Below, in pieces: positions 33,771 through 46,735 of a DNA stretch of 64,000 nucleotides. Origin of the DNA: Ananas comosus (Eukaryota > Streptophyta > Magnoliopsida > Poales > Bromeliaceae); the NCBI RefSeq assembly GCF_001540865.1, contig NC_033628.1:8153971-8217970 (forward strand). The letters run 5' to 3'. The notes under the pieces are model-generated. The model did not search any database. It was not told the origin of the DNA and saw only the letters and a program-made list of their open reading frames with translations. Made by a program: the position numbers and the translations under genes. How positions within the stretch are numbered: position 1 is the first letter of the stretch; each line of letters starts with the position of its first letter.

Positions 33771-34181
33771 CCTAGATTGCGGAGGTGCTTGTGGTATATC
33801 CCTCACCTGCCATGTCGATCGAAGGTTGAGGTGCACGACATGTTCCTCTCCTCAGGCCTAGATAAGAGCGGTAGTCTGCTGATGATTGATTCAAGACAGA
33901 GTCAGGTAGTATAGCTTGGCTAAGGTAAAAAAACTTTAGGAGCAGATTGAATTATGCAATGGATAGTGAAATAAAAAATAGAGAAGCTTGCATTGATTTC
34001 ATTATTACATTTAGTTGATGCATAAGCATGATGTTTATTACTTGCATCAAATTATATGTTGATATTTGTTGGACTAACTTGCTTATGTTGCCTCCTTTGG
34101 ACCTGGTGGGCCGAGCTCTTTCCTTGGGTGGCCGTACCCACTGGAAATTATGTTTATAGTTCTCACCCCCATGTTTTTCAG

Positions 34182-34231
34182 GTCTTTACGTGAGCGGCGC
34201 AGCGGCACGAGGAAAGGGCATAGCTCGGTAG
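34182..34231 (+). other. RGKG(V/I)A micro-frame in E
   Basis: After TGTTTTTCAG the frame ends VSGAAARGKGIAR then TAG. The N-terminal EP of the A subfamily is absent. Confidence 0.45.
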
Positions 34232-34546
34232 ATAGCGCCCTACCACTTGTGACTAGAGATAGATGTACCCTTAGTCAGCATAGCATAGGGTATGGAAAGA
34301 AAAGAAAGAAACAAAATTGTAATAAATTTGATTGTATTTGGAAGAAAAGAATGTAAATGTAATGTGTGTAGTTGATGTTTCTGATGCCTTCTTTATACAA
34401 TCTGTGTATGAATTCTGTTCCTGGTTGGAACCCCTTGAATTGTACTGATTGTGATGCCTTGAGCGGACAAGGGAAATTTTGTCGTTTGGCGATCTGTGCG
34501 CACGTCCGAATCAATCAAAGTGGCGGTCTCAGGGCGTGACAACGAA

Positions 34547-34811
34547 ACTTCTAGTTCCATATTGGATACCTCAAGTTTCATTTTAATCTTTGTGCATATT
34601 TACCATTGGAGTACAAATTATTGGCTACCCAATGCACTTGCCCACTTATTTATTATTCTTTTCTAGCAATTAACCCTTTATCTCAGTTTATATTTCAATC
34701 CTACCATTTATTAATTTATAACTTTTTTACAATTAAATTAAAGCTTTGAGTGATGCAGGATATGCGATGTGCTTTGTACATGCAGTGCAGGCAATTATTT
34801 TCCATAATTTT
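34547..34811. other. Unassigned AT-rich interval
   Basis: No frame or repeat structure seen. Confidence 0.4.
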
Positions 34812-35255
34812 AATAAGGGAAAACTTCAATTACTCATCCTATAATTGAAAAACGCGACTTGTTTACCTCTTTTTTATTTTACCCTCATGTGATTTTCGCT
34901 ATATTACTTAAGTACCATGTGGTTTCTATTTTTATTTTTTCACACACCCTTCATTAACTTTTTCATTAAAACAGTTCGTGCTACTCACATTCCTCGTGAA
35001 TTATATTTTTTTGTCATTAAAGACTCATCAATATTGATCAGGCTTAAACCCTACCAGATCCCATATATATCTTTTTTTATCAATGTTTGTGAGACATTTC
35101 CGAGGCATGTGTGCGGCACATGATGAATTTAATAAAGAAGTTAACGAAGAATGTAACAAAAAAAAAACCTAGAAAATACTTAAGTGACATATTTTAAAGA
35201 TGTAGAGTACTAAAGTAAAAGGGGTATATGAAGTTTTTCTTTTTTTGTAGTGTTC
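34812..35255. mobile_element. MITE
   Basis: Left end AAGGGAAAACTTCAATTACT, right end GGGGTATATGAAGTTTTTCT; imperfect inverted termini of about 25 bp. Non-coding. The ATACCCC-like terminal words recall the MITEs at 10006-11158. Confidence 0.5.
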
Positions 35256-35424
35256 CACAATAAAATATTGGAGAAGTTGATTTTAAATTTTTAATTTAAA
35301 AGAGTTAAACTGAAAGAAAACTTTCAGATTTTGCAAAGGAATATATAAATAGCTACTTCTAACCAGGTCCATTCAAAAGCTCTAGCCTCTAAAGCCTAAA
35401 AGGGCTAGGCTGTTAGGGTTTCGT

Positions 35425-35740
35425 TCTCATCTATACCAATATATTATTTCCCAAAAAAGTTGTCATGTGGCACTAGCACCTTTGGTCTTGGCTTTTTCCT
35501 TCCCCTCTTCTTTGTTCAATGAAGGTGGGATTCGTTCTGTAATCAATGTGCTCTTTAATTTATACGTTTTTGATTTTTCCTCTTCAATATCTACACCAAT
35601 ATATTATTTCCCAAAAAATTTGGCACATGGCACAAGCACCGTTGCTCTTGGCTTTTCCCCTTGCAAAGGTGGGACCCGTCCTATAATCAAGGTGCTCTTT
35701 AATTTATACATTCCTGACTTTTCCTCTTCAATATAGGTCC
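35425..35740. repeat. Tandem duplication of ~150-bp units
   Basis: ACCAATATATTATTTCCCAA starts both units (about 35435 and 35591), and GTGCTCTTTAATTTATAC and TTTTCCTCTTCAATAT end both. The units differ by substitutions and a deletion. An 89-codon frame across them is incidental. Confidence 0.75.
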
Positions 35741-36569
35741 TTTCTTCTCTCTCAAACAATTCATAATATGCAAAATTAAAAGAAAATAAAATGAATAGTT
35801 ACTACTTTCAGATCTAGCCAACCCGACTCGACCCAACTCTCCCCGCTCAAGAGAGGAGCGCATCGAGCGCGCAACACGAGGGGGATACTCTGCTGTGGGT
35901 GAGGGGGGGGTGTCTAATGGAGAAGTATAGGATGCTCAGGATAAGCCTAGGGCAATAGAGGCCAAGGTGAAGTGGTCATTTCGATAGCTCGCGCTTCAGG
36001 TTTCCTGCTTTCTCTCTCTCAAGGGGGGCATTCGATTTATTTTTGTTGCGATGCTTTTGGATGAGTTGCTTATAGGGATTTGGTAGGGAGGATGGTTTTC
36101 AATTGATTTGGGATAAAAAAAGGGATTTTTTTTTAGTTGTTGAATTTGGAGATTATTTGTGGGTAACATAAAAATTGGTGTGGATTTTTGTCGAATGAAT
36201 TTTAATTTTAATTTTTTCCTATTATAATAATATGCTGAGGAAAAAAGTTTTTTTCCTGGGCAGGGGTTGGGGTGGGCGGTGGTGGAGACTCAATAACGCG
36301 TTATTTGTTTGGAACTTTTAAGAATTTGAGGTTGGTGAAAGTTTTTCTTTTTAAAGGTGAAAAAAATTGGTGTTTTGGATATGAGTTTTTGTTTTCTTTT
36401 TTTTTTTTTTTTGTCCTAATGCTTTCTACAATTTTTTGGGGGAACCTATCAATTCATGGATCAAAAGATTTTTTTTCGTTTGTGTTAAACTTTTCGAAAA
36501 TTAAAACACTAATTTGTTGAGTTCTTAAATTTTTTCCATTCATCCTTTGTAGTACTACCCAGATGTTTG
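35741..36569. other. Unassigned interval
   Basis: Contains a moderately GC-rich patch (35815-36020) and T-rich low complexity. Short frames (for example 36272-36520) are Phe/Leu-rich and unsupported. Confidence 0.4.
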
Positions 36570-39500
36570 TGTTATGCCGGGGGGTTCTTTTGGAAATCCT
36601 TCTTAGGAAACTAGCGGAAAACATATAGATTTTTTTTTACAAAAAAAAATTCTTTGAGAACACCCCGCGGAAGCATACAGACTCGCCACATGGACAAAGG
36701 ATCTGCTGTATGAATGGACAGAGTCTCCACTGTACATGTATGGTGTAGCACTATAATACAAAGTCAACTAAATATACAACCACACAATACAAATAATATA
36801 ATAATAATAATTCACGTACATCCATTATTGTTAAACATTAAAAGGTAATGAACTAAACTAATTCAGCAGAAAGATAATGAATGCCAATAACGGACAGATC
36901 TGGAATACGACAATCTAGTATCGTCCTTACGCACCGTCCCAACTCTTACCGTCCGCGTTGCCTAAAAAATAGTAGAGGAGTGAGAACATATAAACACGTC
37001 TCCCCTCCCAATGGGTACCGCAAGCCGACGAAGGCGAGGCGTACTCACCGACAAAAGGAAGAGATAACCATAAACAAGAACAGATATCATAAGGACAGCA
37101 ACAATGAAATAGTAACTGGCAATAAATGCTAAAGTATTGCTACTATAAATAAAAATCGCCAACTAGGCATAATCAACAGATATACCAGAATAGCAGTAGT
37201 AATGGCTAGAAAGAAACTACAACTGCCAATCAATACGTAACTATCTGCTACTATAACAAACAATAGAACGCACCAATGCATCCAATGGGTGAATAACACT
37301 AATAGCCAAAACAACTACCGTTTTGGTCGAAAGACCTCAGGCTAAACCACAACCTGCTAGCCTACCTGGCATGTAACCATAACAAGCACCTTGTAAGGCT
37401 CACGGGTCAGAATTACGACCACTTTTTCGAAAAAGAACACTCTTTTGCGGTGGATCAGACTGCTAGTGTACGTGAATATGCTCACGAGCTGTGGCAATTG
37501 ATGTAATATGCTCAATGACAAATAACGGCAATTAGCCGAAAGAGTAATCCACAAGTGTCCGACCAAATCAGGTCTACTACTCCTGAAGGAAATGTCCCCA
37601 TGTCACTGACCTATAAGGTCTATATAGTCAAGTCACCATGTACGTGATACGAAAAGTCATCGTGCGACAGATATACAATATCACTATGTAATGAATATGA
37701 ATGTCACCAATCACTGTAATCAAATCATACAACATATAATTAGGAGTGCCACCGACAACCATGTCAACTAATGTCATAACATACAATATACATCTAGGAG
37801 TGTCACCGACCACAAAGTGATCAACTAATGTCATACCATGCAATATACATCTAGGAGTGTCACCAACCACAAGGTCAACTAATGTCATAATATGTAATGT
37901 ACATCTAGGAGTGTCACTGACCACAAGGTCAACTAATGTCATAACATGCAATATACATCTAGGAGTGCCACCGACAATGAGTGTCAACTAATATCATATC
38001 ATGCAATAGATAGCTCGAGATGTCACCAACCGTAGGGTCAACTATTGTCAAGTCATGGAATAGATAACTAAGAGTGTCACTGACCATAAGGTCACTAATA
38101 TCAAGGTCATATACTATAATCATACAATAGATAACTCAATCACCAAGGAACACCGCTCTACTACTAAATCACGACAATATGAGATAAGAGTATGTGTAGA
38201 GCAACTAGCTATGAAGTCAAGTGGTGTACGAAAGCTCAACCAAAATCAAGTAAATGAAAGGAGATAACATGGATAGAAATCACTAAGCAGGCTCTTTGCC
38301 GACTTCGGATCGAAGTACCCACCTCTACCATAGAATGAAATCGGGTCATCGACATTCTGTTGATGTCTCCCGCCATAGTTCGGACCTATGCAAAGGTCCA
38401 TCCAAAACCGTAATTAGCTCAAACCTGCTAATTACAAAAGCTATGATTCTATATGAATCCAATAGGCGAACAATCGAATCTCGTTCCACGGCCGTAAAAT
38501 CGCCCAATTATCCCACCGACTCGTCAGAACATCACCTCCCCCCACGAGGTGTCCTGATTTGCACTCCACACTTATCCTACCTCTCCCGTTGTCCCAATAC
38601 ATCAATTTAATGTTCTTAGGGTAGCTGCACAAGTAGTACGCCAAAATGAAAAATCAAGATCCTGAAAATCACCGATTTAACTCCCAGAATACCCATTTCG
38701 GCAACGAAATCACCTGCAGCCCTTACGCTATGACAAGAGGTGTCAAACCTTTCCCTAACACGAGCCAATAAGGCTACAACACCGTTGCAAATAGCAGCAA
38801 CATGCACAATATGAAACCGCACCCAAAATCGCTCGATTTTCATATTTTGGTGTCCGGAACAGGCCTGAAGTGTTCCAAAACACTTCGAACTTCATTTGAC
38901 CATCCTCACTGTCCCAAAACACTCACTTTTGGTTGTTGGGATAGTTGTGCACTGAGTTGTGCGATCTGGGTGCAAAATCCCCAAAATCTCCCGTATCGGG
39001 TTCTTGGAAATCGTCGTTTTTGGCTCCGGAACCCACCTAGGGTCATGCATTGGTCGGAGATTCACACCAGCGAGATTCGAGATAGCCAATGAGACTACCC
39101 TACCACTGCAACCAGCAGCCGAACCTGCTATGTGAAAATAGAGCCAAAAATCACGTATACTATACACATAACCCACCGTTTACATGTTGATCACCATGAA
39201 ATCTCAATTAAGGGATTCCTGGACCTCGAATATCAAGTTTGAACCATTCATGTAAGAACCCATACTGTTCGGGATAGCAATGACACAACAAGTGCCATTA
39301 CGGCATTAAGCCGAACACCCGGCGCGCAATAATAATACAATAATACATTGTATAGAAAATTACTGTCAATTTTGCGACTTCGAAATCCAAGCGAGCGTAT
39401 GGTCTAGAAGGTCTCGACGTGCCCGACACGATGCTCACTATCTGGAGCGCAAGCAATGATCGAAGAGCCTCGAAACAGTAAGAAAATCACTTCTTCAAAC

Positions 39501-40195
39501 ATGTTCCGGGAGCGGCCAAGCCCGTCGCACGCACCGGGGTTTCGCTGATCATAACAAAGGTGAGCACGAGACTCCACGGGGTCCCAGGGATGCCATGCTC
39601 ATGCTTCGGAGACTCGACGAAGTCCCAGGTGGCAAAAAATCTAAGCTCAATCTAGGACCAAACCTCGGCAAAAATTGAGCAGGGTTAGGGCGGCGGCCGG
39701 CTGCATGGCGGAGCAAGCCTCGGTCAGGGGAGGCTCACCGCACCTTGAGGAGGCAGTCGACACCCTTGGTTGGTGGTGGGAAGCTGCGGTGGCGTGTTGC
39801 TCCTATAAGGCCCGCGGCTAGGGCTCGCGTGCCCTAGCTGTCCGGCAACTCGGGCAGGGCAGCGACGGCGCGGGGGCTCATCTTAGGTTCAACAACGATG
39901 GATGACGATGGCAAGGCGCGGCGTTGGCGGCCGAGTGATGCTGTAAGGCCACACCTGGTCTATTGGCTTTTCCTCAGCCGCAGCGGCCTCCTGGTGCACA
40001 GCGGTGCCGGGGATGGCTCGGGGAGGGTCACCGGGGCTCAAGTGACGGCGGCAGCAGTCCAGGTCAACAATGGCATAGGTACAAAAGATGAGGGCCCTTT
40101 CTGCCGGCTGTGGTGGATCACCGGCGGCGAACGGCGCGCCGGCGAGGACACTGGAGGCGACAGCTGAGAGTAATAGGAACTAGGGTTAGGGTTTG
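36570..40195 (-). mobile_element. Long LTR, subfamily K (H-like), truncated
   Basis: The plus-strand start TGTTATGCCGGGGGG is a decayed TGTCACGCC terminus. In reverse it follows H: the CTTGCGGTACCCATTGGGAG block (about 37005-37025), the CCACCGCAAAAGAGTG-like block (about 37435), the minisatellite (37735-38110), the GTAGAGGTGGGTACTTCGAT stretch (about 38308) and the GC-rich block (39530-40190). It breaks off at ~40195, before the H-type LTR start, next to SSRs and an N. Its first 320 bp match 53755-54073. Confidence 0.72.
37735..38110. repeat. ~57-bp minisatellite in LTR K
   Basis: About six to seven units containing AACTAATGTCATAACATGCA, ATATACATCTAGGAGTGTCA and CCGACCACAAGG. Since 57 is a multiple of three, one minus frame stays open (37628-37987) with a 19-residue period around LVVGDTPRCILH. 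I do not consider it a gene. Confidence 0.85.
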
Positions 40196-40223
40196 CCTTG
40201 CTCCCCTACCATCCCACTAAATA

Positions 40224-40294
<71 letters not shown>

Positions 40295-40295
40295 N
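40224..40295. repeat. (TA)n-(GA)n microsatellite ending in an N
   Basis: TA to 40260, then GA to 40294, and a single N at 40295. The right edge may be a contig join. Confidence 0.9.
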
Positions 40296-40953
40296 TGGGT
40301 ACTCAATCCGAAACTGGTTTAGCTTGCCCAAGTCTAAATTCTTGTTCAATATAGCTCATTTTGTTCTTGAAGTTGAAACTTGTATTATGTGGATTCCTTT
40401 ATATGATTCCCTATGCGCATTTAAGTTGAAAATTGTAATTCTTGTTTAAATAGCACGTGTATTCCTGTTTGAAAATCTTCGATGTGCCTATATGTCGAGT
40501 ATATACTTTCGTATTATGTTCTAAAGGCATATGGTCGTTTATATCTAGTAAGCATGTATTGTTGAAACTAGAGGTAGTCACCTTATTGATAATAATCCAT
40601 TGCTTGAGAGTCAATTATGTTGGATTTGAGATTGAAATCGACATCAGTAAATATTATTGATCATGTGCATGTGAATTGCCGCTAGAATTCGCGCAAGCTT
40701 AAAACACCTCCTTTCAAGGATCGCAATCTTGTGCTAGTTGCTCTCCGGAGGCGAGTATGTTGGCTATCGCGGGTCAGTTTCCAGTTGATCATGGCGTAAC
40801 GGGAGAAACTGGAGGCGGAACCGCCTGCACAATTGAACGATGCAAGACCTGAAAGATATTGGGCCCACATCGACTGGCAGTCCTGAGCTAGGTTAGCGGA
40901 TCTGACAAGGACGTCACTACCCAAACAATGAAAGTTTACGACACTCTAATAAT
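40296..40953. other. Unassigned interval between K and J
   Basis: A mixed-composition stretch. The minus frame 40682-40924 (80 codons, Ser/Arg-rich) has no recognisable similarity. Confidence 0.4.
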
Positions 40954-40965
40954 CTCACACACACA

Positions 40966-41025
<60 letters not shown>
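40954..41025. repeat. (CA)n-(CT)n-(TA)n microsatellite abutting LTR J
   Basis: The TA run ends exactly where the LTR terminus TGTCACGCC begins. Confidence 0.9.
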
Positions 41026-41028
<3 letters not shown>

Positions 41029-41326
41029 CACGCCCCGGATTTCTCGTTTCTCCGGGCACGCTAACAGACCCGCCGTATACATAGAAATTTTTCTTGTATA
41101 CGAAATGTCGCTGTACTGTACCTGTAATCATACAACACTACAACCAGTAGTATAGAGCTGCTAAAAGAAATAAAACATAAATAATAATAGTGGTTCAATA
41201 CATACATAGCATCCGGGTACAAGAAAACTCGCTCCAGCGATGTACAACATCAGTATGTAAAGAACCAAAAATTACAACTACCTGTAGCTGGTACTCCTCT
41301 AGCTCTGCGACTCGTCAGGAAGGGCT

Positions 41327-41388
41327 CTAACTCGCAACGCCCTTGCCACGATCAGTATCAGCAATAGCAGCAGCCTGAACCGAAGGCT
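41327..41388 (-). other. RGKG(V/I)A micro-frame in J
   Basis: Minus strand after CTTTTGCAG: EPSVQAAAIADTDRGKGVAS then TAG. It has the longest N-terminal part of the set. Confidence 0.5.
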
Positions 41389-42453
41389 CTGCAAAAGATC
41401 CATAACTGGGCGTGAGAACTACTGCAAAAAGAAGTAGTCCTCAGTCGGTACCGCTACCGACCTCAATGGCTCACCCACTATGTCTACAGAAGGTATGCTC
41501 AATGATAGTAAATGAATTGAAAATAATCTACAGCTACATGTCACTATACTATCATGATCCAACACTACTATCTGTAGAGTAATGCGATCTTTGACCCAAT
41601 CTCACTAGGGACTGTGAATACACCCGTCTCAGGGACTGTGAGTACATCCGTCCCGCATGTCGAAGCTATACAGCTACCTCCACGCTCAGCCGTCCGTGGA
41701 GAGCAAGTCCAACCAGGACACAACGACACCAACGCAAACGCACAAAGCCCGACTCCGGAGTGGCACTCGTGGGTGCTACCCAACCGAGTATGCAAGCGTG
41801 TCTCTGTCGAGCTCAATCAGGCTCTCACAGGCAATAGTTAAGTAAACAGGGTCTAACAACCAAACTCACGTGCTTTCGGCACAAACTGATGCAAAAACAG
41901 CAATCTGGGTCCACCGTCAACCTCAACGGCACCCGACAGTCCGGAACAGCCTAAACTCTGCTGTAAAAATAAGTTCGGCATCTCAGCGCGAGCGTAAATA
42001 CATTCTACACTATCCTAGGTATCCATCGCCCATAACTGCGGTGATACAAACAAACTACGGCTCCTAGAGCTAAATCTGATAATTTTAACATATGACAGGG
42101 TAGAATCGCTAGTTTTCTCCTAAGTCAAATTCCAATCCAACATGTATAATTCAATAAATAGTATAAGCTCCAATTCAGATTTAGAACCTCCGTAAATCAG
42201 CGAATCAAGCAATTAAACATGCTGTACAAAAATAGCGAATACATGTCGACAAATACTAAACTTAGGAGGAAATCCGTGTAACTCGGTGAGCATCACATTA
42301 AACCCACCTCTAACGCTAAATCCATGGCAGCGAGGAGGTCACGAAGTTGCCGACAACCCTGCTGGAACCAGTCGAAAACACCTAGGACCAGCAACCAAGC
42401 AACTTCGAGGATCTAAATACCAATGAAAAGGGTTCATTGGGGGCGTACACAAT

Positions 42454-42462
42454 CTATTTATA
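42454..42462 (-). promoter_or_regulatory. TATA box of LTR J
   Basis: TATAAATAG on the minus strand, just downstream of the palindrome array: the clearest TATA box of the LTR set. Confidence 0.6.
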
Positions 42463-42956
42463 GTGAGCTGGAAGGAAAAAATAAGCCCCAAGAACAAACC
42501 TTACCAATCTGCTACCGCTACAGAAACGGACAGTTTCGGGCGCCCAAAACCATGTTCTGGGCGTCCGAAACCTCCAGGCTGCACAAATCCTCCTCTTCGG
42601 TTCCTTCGCCCGAGATGTGTTGCGCCCTAAACCTGGTCCGGAGGACCTCACCTACCACCAGCTACGTGTTGGTGGAAACGATATTCACGAAGTAAACTTT
42701 CGGACCCTCTTCTGGGCGCCCGAAACTAGGATCCGAATTGGCTTCAGTTCTGTTCAGTTCAGCATTCGAGTTCTCGGGGACCCAAACCCTGATCTGGGCA
42801 CCCGAAACTGGCAAAATTTCAGTTTTGCTCCTTTGAGTGCGCCGAGTCCATTTCTGCATCAATTTCGTGCAGAAACGACTTCGACTCAGTTCGACACTCT
42901 CCAGATGTGTCGACCAGTCGCTAATACTGTAGCCAATCCTATCCAAACCTCCGGAA

Positions 42957-43144
<188 letters not shown>

Positions 43145-43924
43145 CATAAGCATATACCTTTGGAAAAAATGCACTATAGTCCCTCACGTTACCTTCTCAA
43201 ATTTCATGCGACTAAAAGCCTTGAATCTTGCATCCTTCCTGACAAATCCCCGAAGCCAAAATTACTCACTCTACTTCATATTAGTGCCGTTTTGCACAGA
43301 TAAACCCAAATTCTACGAAATTTGAGTCATATAATACTCTCTGAGTCTACATTCAAGCTAATTCTTCCGTTTGTCGAAACTGTGAAATTTTTTACATAAA
43401 ATGATAACCCTTTCGCAAAGTGATCTCTTTTGACACTTTGCAAAAATTGCAATTTAGCCCTCTAACCTTTGAATTTCGTTCTAAGAACTCACTAGTGCAT
43501 GTGATATGCCCAGTGGCACCATCCTATGGATTTTCACGCATAACGGAACCTCGAAGAATTCTAAAGAAGCGAAAACATCAAGTAATAAAAAGCCAATATG
43601 TGATAAAAGTATATTTTCTCGAAAATCGTGTATCGAACATAAAATCAGACAGTATCATCATCTCCAGCATAGCTGAACCATCGAAAACGACTTATTCGGT
43701 TGTCCAAAATGATGTCCGATTCACATCCAAAGGCATCCTCAAGCCGATGTCTCAAAATAAAATGCAGGTTACTATTTATTTAAGTGAATAGTAACCGTCA
43801 CCATACACCTTTAATATAAAACTCGTTTTTCCCCAAAATTACACCAATATGGTCCAAAATTAAAAAACCTATACAACACTATTGGAAAGCACCAAATTAC
43901 ACCATAAAAATCTCAGTCCTCAAA

Positions 43925-44354
43925 TCATCCCCTCCTTACAAAAGTTTTATTCCCGAAACTTGACTATGTACCTACCGTGATCAAATTCGGATATCGTTCC
44001 ACCGTGGTGGTTTCACCTTCGAGTGTTGATCAACCACCCTACCTTAGAACTTAGAACGATCAATCTCCAAAGTAAGGAAGGATGAAATATGTGGTTCCAC
44101 CCAGGTGAGACGAGGGGAAATGTACCAACCCTAAACCTACGGACCAAAGTCCACTAGGATCACCACCATCCACTAACCGGCGGACTAAGACAGTACAACA
44201 ACTTGGACTATCCGATCCCACACCTACCAAACCTGAGTGATAAAAGCTCACCGACCAGAAATTCCAAGAAAACCAACCTTGGTCCACGTATCAATAACGA
44301 ACTTGATTAAGTCGAAAGCTTAAGCCTTAATATTCTGGAACAAAACCACGAGTC
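43925..44354 (-). other. Element J internal domain, 3' part
   Basis: The minus strand reads ...CGAAACTTTTGTAAGGAGGGGATGA directly before the LTR, a polypurine tract equivalent to that of H. Further in, AATATCCGAATTTG-like text and the TGGTGGTT phrases match H near 14340-14400. The domain is interrupted at 44355 by LTR F. Confidence 0.7.
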
Positions 44355-44525
44355 CCCCTTGTAACATATCACTTCCCCGTGAGTCGAGCCGAGTTCCGTC
44401 AAAATGAGCGGAACGCGGAAAGGAATGAGTTACTATAGGCTAAAAGTGAATTGGAGCCTATATATGAAGTATAAGGGGACCCGAGAGAGTGAAACTGCAG
44501 TTCTGGACAATTTCCAGAATTTTTT

Positions 44526-44752
44526 CTCTCGGGAACCGGTCCCTTGGATGAGAGACCGGTTCCCGAACGTTGGTAAATCGAGCAGAAGGAAAAATCGGCT
44601 AAGTCCTGGAAGCTGAGCTCTCGGGAACCGGTCCTTCGGCGGGAGACCGGTCCCCGGAGACCGGTTTCATCGAGGGGAGACCGGTCCCCTTCTGCGCAGA
44701 GTTGAAGGCAGCTCTCGGGAACCGGTCCCTGAAGGGGAGAGACCGGTCCCCG
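44526..44752. repeat. Palindrome array AACCGGT(T/C) in F
   Basis: Seven copies of ACCGGT, mostly as CTCTCGGGAACCGGTCCC or the reverse-like GAGACCGGTCCCC. Alternating orientation makes nested hairpins possible. Confidence 0.85.
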
Positions 44753-46277
44753 AGCCCGAAAATGCCCAGTAAAGGCTAGTTGCAAATATGAAATTGAGAG
44801 GGGTTTAAGTGCAAATGTTGCATGAGATGGTTGTATAGAGCTAAGGGTTAGGGTTAGCTCTCATTTCCTCACACCTCAACACAAACCTTCCTCTCTCTCT
44901 CTCTAAAAACCTCTCCTCTCTCTCTCCCTCTCTCTCTAGGGCTTGGACCAAGGAGGGTTTGGAGGAGAAAAGCTTGGAGAAGAAGCTCTCCAAGGTGAAG
45001 AGCAAGCTAGAGCAAGGCTTTGAAGGGAAGCTTTGGACTCCAAAGGTGAGTTCTCATGAGTTTTGAGCTAGAGTTTGGATTTTTCCTTCTAGTATACTTC
45101 TAGGAGATGGATTAGAGTATTTTCCCCAAGTTTCTCGTGTGTAGGGACCTATGTTGGGGAAGATGAATTTGTTAGGGGATTTATATTTAGGGTTTTGTAA
45201 TTTTGAGGTTCAAACTTGGGTTTGATCTCATTTTAACCTAATTGGTAGGTCTACGAACGCAACGGTGGGCTCGGTTCGGCGATACGACGAGCGTGCGCGA
45301 AGATATTAAGAAAACAAGCGAAAATAGTACAGATCGTCATAGCTCGCGGCAAACGAGTCCAAAAATCGTGAAATCAGAATTGTGGCATCCTTGTGACACA
45401 TAAAGGTGGGGGGTGCTATCCGGAAACACCGGATCTCTTTCTATGTCTATGTCCTTTCTTTGAGCATGTTGATATTATAGCATTCATGCATGTAGGGTAA
45501 TGAACAGTACATGTTGGTTGTGACAATTATCTGCGTAAGATTATTGCAATAATAGAGATCCATGTGAACAAAGACAGTGAAAGACCCTATATGCATGTGA
45601 ATGTAAGATATGACCTCGACCATAGTAAACAAAGGCGACATTGATATTAGTGACTCGATTGACACTGATAAGTGAATAGTTAACAAGGTTTAACCCGAGT
45701 GACACTATGTGTATTGTGGCATCAGGACCACCGTGACGTTGGCAAGTGACAGTATGTGCATGAATAGGTAGTAACTATTCATTAGCATTGAGACAGTGAG
45801 AGTTGTGACATGTTGGCCATACCTCCTCAAAATTGAGGATGGGATCATACTCACATGTATTGGTTCCAGCTTGTGAGAGGTCGCTCCTCCACGAGCGGTG
45901 TACTCCGGAGAAGAAATGCACCACGGGTGGACGTGCCCGGCGAAGATCCTTCGGGTAGTTGTGCCCTGTGCCTCCCCCGTTAGATGGATATGTGGACTGT
46001 GAGTTGGGGTAAACCAGGAGCACCCCAGGTTGGATTGGGTAAAGGCCAAAGGGAAGTGAAAAAGGACATGCATGCATCGTTTTCATGTAATTGATTCTGA
46101 ATATCTATCTGTGAATTGTTGTTCTTGCAGGCATTGTATTAGAAATGCATTAGTTGGTTTGTTATTCTTCTTATTGAAATACATATGCCTGAATTAGACC
46201 TAGTGGGCGAATCGGCGTGGTCGGCGGCCGAACCCACTAGGAACTTCTTCTAGTTCTCATTACCACTAACCCTGCAG

Positions 46278-46330
46278 ATCCGTACGCGAGCGGAGCGGCG
46301 GAGGATCGAGGCAAGGGAGTCGCGCCGTAG
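46278..46330 (+). other. RGKG(V/I)A micro-frame in F
   Basis: After CCCTGCAG: DPYASGAAEDRGKGVAP then TAG. Confidence 0.5.
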
Positions 46331-46735
46331 ATAGCGACCCCGGAGTTATATAGGCATACCCTACGCTCGGTGTATTCAACTTTTGTATGTTGAAAAAGTA
46401 AGGTGAAAACAATGTAATGTAAAGATGATGTAATTTATATTTTGGTTAATGGAAATCGTGACGTAAATGAATGTAAATGAATGTAATAGATTTCTTGTGT
46501 TTGATTCAAATGTAATCAAATGACATGTATATCGATTGTTTAGTTAGTTTCGATGCTTTCACTGTGATTGTTGTTTGCCCTCGTGCAAACCTTGTATATT
46601 CCGCAATTCTCTTTGACTTGCTTGTAATATACTTGTTGTTGGAACCTTGGGCGGACAGGGGAGGTACTGTCCGTTCGGCGTCTGTCATGTGCTCGAATTC
46701 GACCAAATTGGCGGAGCTCGGGGCATAACACCCCT

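Larger units (their letters stand above)
31491..34541 (+). mobile_element. Solo LTR, subfamily E, with nested TRIM
   Basis: Starts TGTAAGGTACCGAGTTTTG and ends TCAGGGCGTGACA. Flanks are ACGAC (31486-31490) and ACGAA (34542-34546), a 4/5 target duplication. It has GGTCCGGACC-like palindromes (31700-31780), a TATA-like TTTATAAG (31825-31832), a donor-like AAGGTGAGG (about 31944), a tandem array (33505-33770) and the micro-frame (34182-34231). The TRIM at 31966-32565 lies about 20 bp after the donor-like site. Confidence 0.82.
44360..46730 (+). mobile_element. Solo LTR, subfamily F
   Basis: Exact target duplication CCCCT (44355-44359, 46731-46735). Starts TGTAACATATCAC and ends TCGGGGCATAACA (decayed GGGGCGTGACA). 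It carries ACCGGT palindromes (44526-44752), a CT-rich leader (44890-44938), a donor-like AAAGGTGAGTTC (about 45039) and the micro-frame (46278-46330). It is inserted in the internal domain of J. Confidence 0.9.

Noticed and set aside
33226..33914. Several 80-159-codon frames on both strands
   Set aside because: All derive from the degenerate tandem array of LTR E.
37628..37987. 119-codon frame with a 19-residue period
   Set aside because: It is the reading of a 57-bp minisatellite whose length is a multiple of three; there are no start context, domain or conserved relatives in the other LTRs.
37735..38110. CRISPR-like regular repeats
   Set aside because: Units are contiguous and diverged, without unique spacers, in plant retroelement DNA.
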